NCBI GenBank assembly: GCA_963642705.1
Contig: CAVIHU010000069.1
Span: 1 to 5,515 of the forward strand
Direction of reading: 5' to 3'
Source of the DNA: UBA11524 sp963642705
GTDB lineage: Bacteria; Bacillota; Clostridia; Christensenellales; Aristaeellaceae
Length of the DNA: 5,515 bases
This document shows, piece by piece, positions 1 through 5,376 of this stretch (position 1 is the stretch's first letter; each line of letters begins with the position of its first letter). The position numbers were made by a program, and so were the translations under genes. The notes beneath the pieces were generated by a model. That model ran no database searches. It saw only the letters and a program-made list of their open reading frames with translations, and was not told the origin of the DNA.

Positions 1-84
1 ACGCATGTGCCATATCGATTTTGCTTCCATGGGTCATATCTCTTTACAACACAGAGGAAAAGTTGTGAAATGTTCAAAATCCAC

Positions 85-113
85 TTGACAAGCCGCGCAG
101 AATGTGATATATT
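85..113 (+). promoter_or_regulatory. Promoter of the tRNA-Pro gene
   Basis: A perfect -35 box TTGACA (85-90) is followed by a 17-bp spacer and a -10 box TATATT (108-113), with TG at 105-106 giving an extended -10. Transcription should start near 120, about 30 nt before the tRNA. This is a textbook housekeeping-sigma promoter. Positions 1-84 upstream show no recognisable gene or site. Confidence 0.85.
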
Positions 114-150
114 ATTTTCTGTTCGCAAGGAAAGACTTGTGATAGAATAT

Positions 151-224
151 CTGGGTGTAGCGCAGTTTGGTAGCGTGCTTGAATGGGGTTCAAGAGGCCG
201 GAAGTTCGAATCTTCTCACCCAGA
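151..224 (+). tRNA. tRNA-Pro (anticodon GGG)
   Basis: A full cloverleaf can be drawn. The acceptor stem is 151-157 with 217-223 (7 bp, perfect). The D stem is 160-163/173-176, the anticodon stem 178-182/190-194 with a 7-nt loop 183-189, the variable loop 195-199, and the T stem 200-204/212-216 with loop TTCGAAT. The anticodon GGG is at 185-187, followed by G37. The first pair C1-G72 and discriminator A73 (224) are the usual bacterial tRNA-Pro identity signs. CCA is not encoded, because ACAT follows the acceptor stem. The tRNA has its own promoter and terminator. With an integrase gene next door pointing toward it, its 3' end is the likely integration target of the element on its right, and the gene is left intact. 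Confidence 0.96.
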
Positions 225-228
225 CATC

Positions 229-256
229 GAAGCGATTGCAAAATCGCTTCTTTTTT
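229..256 (+). terminator. Intrinsic terminator of tRNA-Pro
   Basis: A perfect 9-bp stem (GAAGCGATT 229-237 with AATCGCTTC 242-250), a 4-nt loop and a run of six T (251-256) follow the tRNA by 4 nt. It works only rightward, because no T run follows on the other strand. It may lie within or just beyond the attachment-site core. Confidence 0.9.
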
Positions 257-331
257 GCGTTTTTTGGGCAAATTTACGTCAATTATGGTTGAATTTCGCG
301 CCATATAGCACACATTTTCGCGGCCGGCGCA

Positions 332-356
332 GATTCGAGTGCTTCCGGCCTCTTGA
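332..356 (-). repeat. Inverted partial copy of the tRNA-Pro gene
   Basis: On the minus strand, 356-342 is identical over 15 nt (TCAAGAGGCCGGAAG) to tRNA positions 190-204. After 2-3 divergent bases it continues with TCGAATC (338-332), matching the T loop. It therefore copies, in inverted orientation, the 3' half of the anticodon stem, the variable loop and part of the T arm. It sits inside the element about 120 bp from the tRNA. The match is seen directly. A role as an attachment-site remnant or an integrase/core site is inference. Confidence 0.7.
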
Positions 357-415
357 CCTTTTTCCTCCCCGAAAACCGCATTTTCGCCTATTTTCACGCA
401 GTTTCAGGGAGCAAT

Positions 416-503
416 GGGGTTATAACGGGGTTATAAAATTCGCCCGGAAACCCTTGCAATCAGACGCTTTCGGGGACTTGCTGCTGTACCGGCGGGGTTA
501 TAA
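416..503 (+). repeat. Three GGGGTTATAA direct repeats, probable integrase arm-type sites
   Basis: Perfect copies of GGGGTTATAA occur at 416-425, 427-436 and 494-503. The first two are 11 bp apart (one helical turn), and the third lies 67 bp further on, near a whole number of turns. They fall between the tRNA attachment end and the 3' end of the integrase gene, where tyrosine integrases of the lambda/Tn916 type bind short direct repeats through their N-terminal domain. The repeats are certain; their function is inferred from position and spacing. Apart from these and the tRNA copy, 257-528 holds nothing I can identify. Confidence 0.6.
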
Positions 504-528
504 ATCGCGGAAATCCGTCGGCGCACCC

Positions 529-1675
529 TTATTCGGAAGCGGAATCCGTTTCCATGCGGGTCAGGTAATTGACCATCTTCGCGGCGTCCGTCCGTTCCTG
601 CTCCTTGTCCAGCTTCGTGTAGATGGCGAGAATCATGTCGGCGTCGGCGTGACCTATCCAGCTTTGCAGCGTCTTCAGCGGCACCAGTGTGTAGTAGGCA
701 CGGGTGCAGAATTCCACGCGGAAGTCGTGACAGCGGATGTTGATTTCCTTCCACGGCGGCAGCTTGCCCTCCGACAAGAGCTGCTTTTGCGCGTTGGTCT
801 TGCCATACCAGCGCTTGTGGATGCCGTTGAGCTTCGTCTCCAAGAAGGTGATGTACGACTCGTACTTGCACGCGAAGGCGGACTGCGACATGATGCCGCC
901 GTTCTCCTTGTGGCAAACCAGCCCGTGCCGCCCTTTCAGTGCCTCTTCCAGCGGCGGAAATAACGGTACTGTGCGGATGGCGGCGTCCGTCTTGCCCTTG
1001 GTAAGCGAAGGCTGGTTACCGTCACTGAAGGACACGGCACCGCGTACAGTGATGGTCTTGTTGACGAAATCCACGTCCCGATCGATGTCCAAATGAAGCA
1101 TCTCACCCGGCGGAATCCGGTGTAGAGCATGATCATGGCTGCAAGACCGAAGTCGTGCTCCTGCCAGGTGCTGCGGATAAGCTCACGTTCCCTGGAATCC
1201 AGGAAGCGATGCCCGCCAGTTTTCTTGCATCTGGGACGCTGGACACCGTCCATGGGATTGCGTACCATGGCGTCGTGGACACGGCGTTGCGGAAAATGCC
1301 GTTCATGAGTGAGGCAAACTTGCTTACGTAGGACGAGGAATAAACCTTCAGCTTGTTGAAGATCGCCTGCAAATCATTGACGGTAATATCGCAGATGAAT
1401 TTCTTTCGCATGTGCTCGGCGGCAAAGCGGATCATGCCGGCGTACTGCTTCTGAAGCGGAATGCTGCAGTCGGAGCGGTAGATTTCCAGCCAGTTCAAGC
1501 CGTATTTCAGGAAGGTGATGCCTTCCAGATCATGACTGAGTCCCATCTGCTCTTTCTGCTTGTAATCATCACGAGCTTTCATGGCTTCAGCCTGGGTTTT
1601 ACCGTAGAACTCCTTGCCGTGGTATTTGACACGGAAATATCCATCTGAACGTTGTGTTAACTTCTGACGGGGCAT
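529..1675 (-). pseudogene. int: Phage-type tyrosine integrase, broken by two frameshifts
   Basis: This is a site-specific tyrosine recombinase that would insert and excise the element at tRNA-Pro. Start ATG at 1675 is chosen because AGGAGG (1689-1684) lies 8 nt upstream. The N-terminal about 45 residues (SDGYFRVKYHGKEFYGKT...) resemble the arm-binding domain of Tn916-like integrases, and a SAM-like core-binding domain follows (about 55-150). Reading needs a shift near 1277-1285 (after FRNAV) and another at 1106-1108 (TGFRR to GEMLHLD). Both fit the loss of one base, the second within a G run (C run on the plus strand). The repaired protein is about 382 residues, normal for the family. It keeps every catalytic residue: Arg about 189 (TGFRRGE), Lys about 229 (TKGKT), His/Arg about 317/320 (HDFR), His about 343 (IGHAD) and Tyr about 353 (IYTKL). 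As written it would be inactive. A sequencing error cannot be excluded. Confidence 0.9.
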
Positions 1676-1696
1676 ACGATCATCCTCCTAATCAAA

Positions 1697-1789
1697 TGTC
1701 CCGTGCTGTGTGTTCCGATGCAATTATCAAGGTACAAGGCCATTCAAGCGGTCCTGCGATCATGATAACACCTTATACAGCACGGGACA
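1697..1789 (-). promoter_or_regulatory. 13-bp perfect inverted repeat in the xis-int gap
   Basis: TGTCCCGTGCTGT (1697-1709) and ACAGCACGGGACA (1777-1789) are exact reverse complements, 67 nt apart. Immediately inside them GTGTT (1710-1714) can pair with AACAC (1767-1771). The structure occupies most of the 139-bp gap between the HTH gene and integrase and ends 7 nt before the integrase Shine-Dalgarno. It could be a structured leader in integrase mRNA or a pair of operator/accessory sites. It lacks a T run, so it is not a simple terminator. The function is unknown. Confidence 0.65.
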
Positions 1790-1814
1790 AGCATATTTTG
1801 TAAATCTTGAGTCT

Positions 1815-2057
1815 TCATGCGGCAGAGAGCGGCGGCTGATTGTCCAGCCAGTGCTGGAGGCCTTCACGATTGATCGGGATTCGATTGCCGATGCTAAAGG
1901 CAGGAAAGCCTTCTTCACGAACCAGTTTGCGGGCGGTCGGCAGAGAGATGTTCAGCTCTTCGGTCAACTCCGCCATGGTCAAGGTCATTTTCGGAATGAG
2001 ACGCTGCGGCGGATTTACCTCCTGCAAAGTTCCTTCCATAGGAATACGATTGAACAT
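1815..2057 (-). CDS. Excisionase/AlpA-like helix-turn-helix DNA-binding protein
   Basis: This is an intact 80-residue protein. ATG at 2057 has a strong ribosome binding site GGAGG (2069-2065) 7 nt away. Residues about 26-72 (MTLTMAELTEELNISLPTAR..., then GFPAFSIGNRIPINREGLQHWL) form the winged-helix/MerR-like fold of the excisionase family (HTH_17 type). It shows the typical sequence of a first helix, a recognition helix containing PTARKLVREE, a wing (GNRIPI) and a final helix with HWL. It is the gene immediately upstream of int on the same strand, 139 bp apart, so the two are probably co-transcribed. By position and size it is most likely the directionality factor (Xis). A transcriptional regulator role like AlpA of P4-type satellites is equally compatible, and it could serve both. 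Confidence 0.82.
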   Translation of the reverse strand: MFNRIPMEGTLQEVNPPQRLIPKMTLTMAELTEELNISLPTARKLVREEGFPAFSIGNRIPINREGLQHWLDNQPPLSAA

Positions 2058-2093
2058 TGATTCACCTCCGTTAAGCTAATGCAGAGAGCTCTC

Positions 2094-2268
2094 GGCACAC
2101 ATGACACACGATTTTCATAACCTTTTTCTCTGAGTATCTTATTTTTTTATTTTCTTGAAAAATTTGGCGTGTCGAGTGTGTCAAAAGGCACAAACCCTTA
2201 TTCTGCAAGGGGTTGGCTGACACATTTCCGGCACACTTCTGACACAGTGCATAGCACTGCTGTGTCAG
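2094..2268. other. Probable replication origin: iterons around an AT-rich tract
   Basis: The 7-mer TGACACA occurs five times, in both orientations: 2102-2108 (+), 2177-2183 (-), 2218-2224 (+), 2240-2246 (+) and 2261-2267 (-). A related GGCACA motif occurs at 2094-2099, 2187-2192 and 2230-2235. Between the first iteron and the rest lies a very AT-rich stretch (about 2111-2165) suited to strand opening. The cluster sits directly downstream of the VapE helicase gene. Known staphylococcal pathogenicity islands carry their origin, iterons flanking an AT-rich region, just 3' of the rep gene. The repeats are observed; the origin role is inferred from this match in layout. Confidence 0.62.
2239..2268. 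repeat. Double inverted repeat hairpin at the vapE stop
   Basis: CTGACA (2239-2244) pairs with TGTCAG (2263-2268), and inside it CAGTGC (2245-2250) pairs with GCACTG (2254-2259) around the loop ATA, leaving a 3-nt bulge. Its arms contain two oppositely oriented TGACACA iterons, and it overlaps the vapE stop codon (2267-2265). No T run follows on the minus strand, so it is more likely part of the origin than a terminator. Confidence 0.6.
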
Positions 2269-3636
2269 AAAGGCCCATCCACGTCCGTGACAACGGTAAA
2301 GCCCTGGGTAACCAAATCATTGAGACTGACTTGTGATGGCTCAGGGATCCGTTCCCAACCGCGTTGCCGACCGTACTTGGTAAACTTCCGAACATTGTTG
2401 AACCTTTTCCACCCCTTCATCTCGCCGCTATCGATGCCGGCGTTGACCACCTCGCGGATCTCGCGAATCTCGTACAGCTTAGGTTCGTCATAGGGATGGT
2501 CGAGGCACTCGCAGTAAATCTGCAGGGTGCAGACCTTGTCGTATCCGCAACTTTCCAGCCAGGCGAAAATGCGGCCGGCAAGCGTGTCCTCTTGACGAAA
2601 TTCCTGCTGACGCTCCATCAGGGCGGCTTCGTCCTCTTTGTTCAGATGGATGGCGTATTCGCCGGACTTGTACTGCACCATGATCTCCGCCCATATCTGC
2701 TCAAAGTAGCGGCGGGATTCGGCGGGATTGTCCAGAATGTGAACCTCTGCGTTGTCTGCGTTGACGGTGACAGGCAGAAAACGTCGGTTGCCGCTGCGAT
2801 CCAAGGGCAGAAAATCCGTGCGGTTGGTGGCGCCGGGGAAGACACTCTGACGGGGATGGTCGCCGCCGTAGCGGTCGTAGGCGATGCGCAGGAAATCCTT
2901 GTCACGGCTGAGAAACGACTTGATTTCCTCGATGGATTTTGCGTTGGCGGTGGCCACCATTTCTGACAGCTCACAAATCCAGTGGTCGTTCAGGCGGTGG
3001 TAGATTTCCTTGTCATCCAGCTTGTTGATCTCGTCCGTGAACCAGTCCGTCTCCATGGCCAGAGAGCGCACAAAGGCCGATTTCCCCGCACCTTGGCCGC
3101 CCACCAGCATCGGCTCAAATTTGCACCAAGGATGGAACACCCGCTCCACGGCACCCAACATGAACGTGCGTAGATATTTTTCGTTGATGTCGTTCACCTC
3201 TGCGCCAAGAAAGTGATGCAGCGCCTCCCGCACGCGGGGCACGCCGTCCCAGGTAAGGCTGTTCAGCTTCTCCTGCACGGGATGAAATGCGTGATCCTGT
3301 GCCACGATTTCCAGCGCAGGATGCAGGAGTTTTTCGGCAGACAGGCCGTAGTGCTCCTCAAGATACAGCCGCAAAAAGGCCACGTCTGTGTCATCGATGA
3401 GCATGCCCTTGCGTATCCACCATACGGGACAGGTCAGCGCTATGCGCTCCGTAAACAGATTCATGCGGATGTTGACTGCAAGGGTCGTAGGTCAGGACCA
3501 TCACAAAATTCTGCAGCGTGTTGCGGACTTCACCGCGGGTGCCTTTTTCCAGCTGAACGCGGATGATCTGATAGGCTTCCTTCATTAGATTGTCAGACAG
3601 CGGCGCTGTCCACACCTTTTTGCATGCGTTGTTCAA
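2265..3636 (-). pseudogene. vapE: VapE-family replicative helicase/ATPase, one frameshift near its N-terminus
   Basis: This is a virulence-associated E (VapE) family AAA+/SF3-like ATPase, the Rep-type helicase of phages and satellite islands, expected to load at the adjacent iterons. The long intact frame (ATG 3464 to stop 2265, 399 residues) holds Walker A GGQGAGKS (residues 122-129), a Walker B-type WICELSEM (162-169), the family signature DHPRQSVFPGATN (202-214) and the arginine-finger motif SGNRRFLPV (224-232). The missing N-terminus is in another frame from TTG 3636 (AGGCGGTGG-type site 6 nt upstream) through GEVRNTLQNFVMVLTYDP. The frames join near 3480-3487, around CCCTT on the coding strand, by one extra or two missing bases. 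The repaired length is about 457, usual for VapE. The proposed start overlaps the primase-like gene by 44 nt, suggesting translational coupling, and ATG 3585 is an alternative start. The shortened 399-residue form keeps the whole ATPase core and might still act. Confidence 0.88.
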
Positions 3637-4242
3637 TCTGTTCCACCGCCTGATGATATTGGTCGTAAAAATAGGGACGCACCACGGAGTCTACCAGCAG
3701 GCTCATCATGTGCCAGATGCGCTTTTCATTCCGCACGGCCTCGACAAATAAGGGATGCCAGGCTACGTCCTCAGGCTTTTGGGCGTACTGCTCCTGCCAA
3801 TCGATGAGCAAACAATCAGCACGTCCAGAGCGTGGTTCAGCCAGGCTTCCCGCCGCTGGATTTCTGACCGCCAAATGATGTCTGCCATGCGTTCAGACAG
3901 GACACCAGGGTTTACCTGATGAGGCTTGCATGGTTCCCGAGCCTTCCGCTTCGGCACTTCGACGGGCACGGGCACATGAAAGGCATCTGCCAACAGCCGC
4001 ACGGCGTCCATCTCGGACAGATTCCGCATTTTCGCTGTTAGGTCGATGACATCGCCGTGGGCGTGGCAGCCAAAGCAGTAGTAGTGGTCAGGGTAGAGCT
4101 TCATACTGGGAGTCTTCTCGTTGTGGAAGGGGCACGGACACACCCCTTGCCGGACATCCAAGCCGCACAGCTCCGCTGCCTGCTGCATGGTGACGCTTTC
4201 TTTCACCGCCGCAAAGATGCTTTTCTGAGTATTTTTCTGCAT
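3593..4242 (-). pseudogene. CHC2 zinc-finger primase-like protein, one frameshift
   Basis: ATG at 4242 is preceded by AGGAGG (4253-4248) with a 5-nt gap. An open frame reaches further upstream but lacks such a site and would cross two terminators. The N-terminal domain is the zinc-binding fold of DnaG-type primases, with ligands Cys37, His40, Cys56 and Cys59 in CPCPFHNEKTPSMKL and YYCFGCHAHGDVIDL. The first frame runs to a stop at 3763, but its last about 20 residues look non-coding. Coding sense resumes in the next frame at LLIDWQEQYAQKPEDVAWH, so a single T was probably lost from the run at 3810-3812. The repaired product is about 216 residues, with no TOPRIM or polymerase domain. It would recognise DNA or assist priming with VapE rather than synthesise primers alone. 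It is the first gene of the leftward replication operon. A bare zinc-finger fragment would still be made as written. Confidence 0.83.
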
Positions 4243-4275
4243 ACGATCCTCCTCGTTTCTCGAAAAATGGGTAAC

Positions 4276-4310
4276 AAAAAAGGCAGTCGGCGAAATGGCT
4301 GATTGCCTTT
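4276..4310 (-). terminator. Leader terminator/attenuator just before the primase-like gene
   Basis: Read leftward, AAAGGCA (4310-4304) pairs with TGCCTTT (4285-4279) and is followed by T residues to 4276. It lies 34 nt upstream of the primase-like start codon, on the strand of the operon. A second pairing, GGCGAA (4324-4319) with TTCGCC (4294-4289), cannot form in the same simple fold, so the two look like terminator and antiterminator. The loop is long (18 nt), so efficiency may be modest. Confidence 0.6.
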
Positions 4311-4385
4311 GGGGGCTATTCGCCCTCCTGCGGGATATGGCGTCAACTGGCTTCTCACAATCAATCGCATCGCCTCCTAACTGGC

Positions 4386-4417
4386 AAAAAGAAAACGCCG
4401 ACATTTCTGCCGACGTT
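4386..4417 (-). terminator. Strong intrinsic terminator in the leader
   Basis: On the minus strand AACGTCGGCA (4417-4408) and TGTCGGCGTT (4403-4394) form a 10-bp stem with two G-U pairs around a GAAA tetraloop (4407-4404), followed by TTCTTTTT (4393-4386). The G-U pairs become mismatches on the plus strand, so it is built for leftward RNA. It lies between both leftward promoters and the replication genes and so should limit their expression unless bypassed. Confidence 0.78.
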
Positions 4418-4435
4418 GTCCGTCTGATTTCTACA
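4386..4435 (-). ncRNA. Possible 50-nt terminated RNA from promoter P2
   Basis: P2 (-10 at 4447-4442) should start RNA near 4435, and the strong GAAA-loop terminator ends near 4386. That leaves a transcript of about 50 nt, mostly the terminator hairpin plus a 17-nt single-stranded 5' end. No start codon with a ribosome site lies inside. It could be a regulatory RNA or simply an abortive leader. The call rests entirely on the promoter and terminator predictions. Confidence 0.35.
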
Positions 4436-4441
4436 GCATGC

Positions 4442-4485
4442 ATTATAGCACTGATTTTTCGCCAAACCTCGCCAACCTTCGCCAA
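4442..4485 (-). promoter_or_regulatory. Leftward promoter P2 with three 10-bp tandem repeats
   Basis: An extended -10, TGCTATAAT, has its hexamer at 4447-4442. Exactly 8 nt upstream begins an array of three 10-bp units, each starting TTGGCGA: 4485-4476, 4475-4466 and 4465-4456 (minus strand). A weaker fourth unit may follow at 4495-4486. There is no normal -35 at 16-18 bp, so the repeats probably bind a regulator that recruits or blocks polymerase. The gene next downstream is the primase-like gene. Confidence 0.6.
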
Positions 4486-4529
4486 TTTTTCGGAAGTCGT
4501 CCCCTCTTCCAACTTTTCCATGAACGAAC

Positions 4530-4560
4530 ACAGGCGCCGACCATTGCAGCCGATGCCTGT
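4530..4560 (-). other. Hairpin in the P1 leader
   Basis: ACAGGC (4560-4555 on the minus strand) pairs with GCCTGT (4535-4530), with a partly pairable CGGC/GTCG interior. It is found about 15 nt after the predicted P1 start, has no T run and so is not a terminator. It may be a structured 5' end that protects or regulates the leader RNA. Confidence 0.35.
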
Positions 4561-4581
4561 TTGCCATTTCTGACAGTTTAC

Positions 4582-4635
4582 ATTATACCACAGTTTTTTG
4601 TCTCATTTTGTCTTATTCTGTCTTATTTTGTCTCA
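4582..4635 (-). promoter_or_regulatory. Leftward promoter P1 with four 10-bp tandem repeats
   Basis: An extended -10, TGGTATAAT, has its hexamer at 4587-4582. Exactly 8 nt upstream lie four contiguous 10-bp repeats, on the plus strand TTTTGTCTCA (4596-4605), TTTTGTCTTA (4606-4615), TTCTGTCTTA (4616-4625) and TTTTGTCTCA (4626-4635). The minus-strand consensus is TRAGACARAA. No canonical -35 exists, and the array covers roughly -20 to -60. It should drive the primase-vapE operon leftward. The repeats could also be iterons of a replication or recombination protein. Confidence 0.62.
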
Positions 4636-4685
4636 TTCGTTATCGATTTTTTGCGGCTCTGCGATGAAAGCCGCTTCTGACTGTT

Positions 4686-4779
4686 GCATTCATGGAATGC
4701 GCAGCAGAAAATCACAGCATCATGGGTACAAACGGTACGTACGCAGCGTTTAGCCTACAATGAATCAATTCATTCATTG
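4686..4779 (+). promoter_or_regulatory. Two inverted repeats before the serine recombinase
   Basis: GCATTC/GAATGC (4686-4691/4695-4700) and CAATGAAT/ATTCATTG (4758-4765/4772-4779) are perfect inverted repeats about 75 bp centre to centre. The second overlaps a -10-like TACAAT (4756-4761) and ends just before the recombinase ribosome site (4782-4787). They could be operator or recombination (res/crossover-like) sites for the encoded protein, since resolvase genes often sit beside their own sites. The -10 has no good -35. Elsewhere in 4636-4794 there is only a GCGGCT/AGCCGC hairpin (4653-4674), which lacks a usable T run. Confidence 0.4.
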
Positions 4780-4794
4780 CTAGGAGGCGAACGC

Positions 4795-5376
4795 ATGGAG
4801 TACGGTTACGCGAGGGTATCCACCAAGGAGCAGAACGAGGGGCGGCAGGTGATTGCCCTGGCAGACTTTGGACTTCCGCAAAGAAACATTTACGTGGACA
4901 AGCAGTCTGGCAAGGATTTTGAACGGACGCAATATCAGCGGCTGATGCGCAGGCTGAAAAGGGGCGACCTGCTGGTCATTAAGAGCATTGACCGCCTGGG
5001 CAGAAACTACGCGGAGACGCTGGAGCAGTGGCGCATTATCACCAAGGAGAAGCACGCGGCCATTGTGGTGCTGGACATGCCTCTGCTGGACACCAGGCGC
5101 GAAAACGACCTGACCAACGAGCTGATTGCGGACATCGTGCTGCAGCTGTTGAGCTATGTGGCGCAGACGGAGCGCGACTTTATTCGCCATCGCCAGGCAG
5201 AAGGCATTGCCGCGGCCAAGGCGCGGGGTGTTCGTTTCGGCAGAAAGCCCAAAGAAAAACCGCCAGAATTTCCAGCGGTTTGCGAGGCATGGCGTATGGG
5301 AAAGTTGTCCGCCAGGGCTGCGGCAGCACAGCTTGGTGTGTCATGCAGGACGTTTCAGAAGTGGGCAGATGATTAA
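4795..5376 (+). CDS. Serine recombinase, resolvase/invertase family
   Basis: This is an intact 193-residue small serine recombinase. ATG 4795 is chosen because AGGAGG (4782-4787) lies 7 nt upstream; the frame is open further up without a ribosome site. The N-terminal catalytic domain has YARVSTKEQ with nucleophile Ser9 and Arg7, and the IDRLGRN motif with Asp66, Arg67 and Arg70. A long E-helix region follows (about 100-135), then the basic GVRFGRKPK hinge and a C-terminal helix-turn-helix (about 160-191, ending GVSCRTFQKW) that binds DNA. Length and order match Tn3/Hin-type resolvases and invertases, not the large serine integrases. It is divergent from the replication operon and shares the 550-base control region. 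It may resolve multimers, invert a segment or belong to a neighbouring module. No inverted gene segment is visible here to choose between these. Confidence 0.92.
   Translation: MEYGYARVSTKEQNEGRQVIALADFGLPQRNIYVDKQSGKDFERTQYQRLMRRLKRGDLLVIKSIDRLGRNYAETLEQWRIITKEKHAAIVVLDMPLLDTRRENDLTNELIADIVLQLLSYVAQTERDFIRHRQAEGIAAAKARGVRFGRKPKEKPPEFPAVCEAWRMGKLSARAAAAQLGVSCRTFQKWADD

Noticed and set aside
7..963. Long plus-strand open frame across the tRNA and integrase
   Set aside because: It runs through the tRNA, its terminator and the antisense of integrase, has no ribosome site, and encodes no recognisable protein.
2193..2214. AACCCTT/AAGGGGTT hairpin after vapE as a terminator
   Set aside because: The stem has a bulge and only a short T run on the minus strand, and it sits among the iterons. 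Too weak to call.
2391..2406. LexA/DinR-like box CGAACATTGTTGAA
   Set aside because: It lies inside the vapE coding region and does not match the second half-site of the Bacillota consensus.
2364..2966. Plus-strand open frame opposite vapE
   Set aside because: It is antisense to a clearly recognised VapE coding region with conserved ATPase motifs and is a shadow of that gene's codon use.
3480..3487. Programmed ribosomal frameshift in vapE
   Set aside because: No slippery heptamer or stimulating structure is evident, and unrelated breaks in neighbouring genes favour mutation or sequencing error.
4203..4370. Small arginine-rich minus-strand frame behind TAGGAGGCGATG
   Set aside because: The ribosome-like site is only 2 nt from the ATG and the frame overlaps the terminator and the primase start. 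A TTG at 4364 would be better spaced, so a leader peptide is not fully excluded.
4243..4521. N-terminal extension of the primase-like protein from ATG 4521
   Set aside because: The frame is open, but it lacks a ribosome site, crosses promoter P2 and both terminators, and AGGAGG before ATG 4242 gives a clear start.
4361..4567. 68-residue minus-strand frame starting just after P1
   Set aside because: There is no Shine-Dalgarno and no family resemblance, and it spans the repeat array and P2. Leaderless translation is possible but unsupported.
4653..4674. GCGGCT/AGCCGC hairpin as a terminator
   Set aside because: The T run precedes rather than follows it on the plus strand, and A residues follow on the minus strand.
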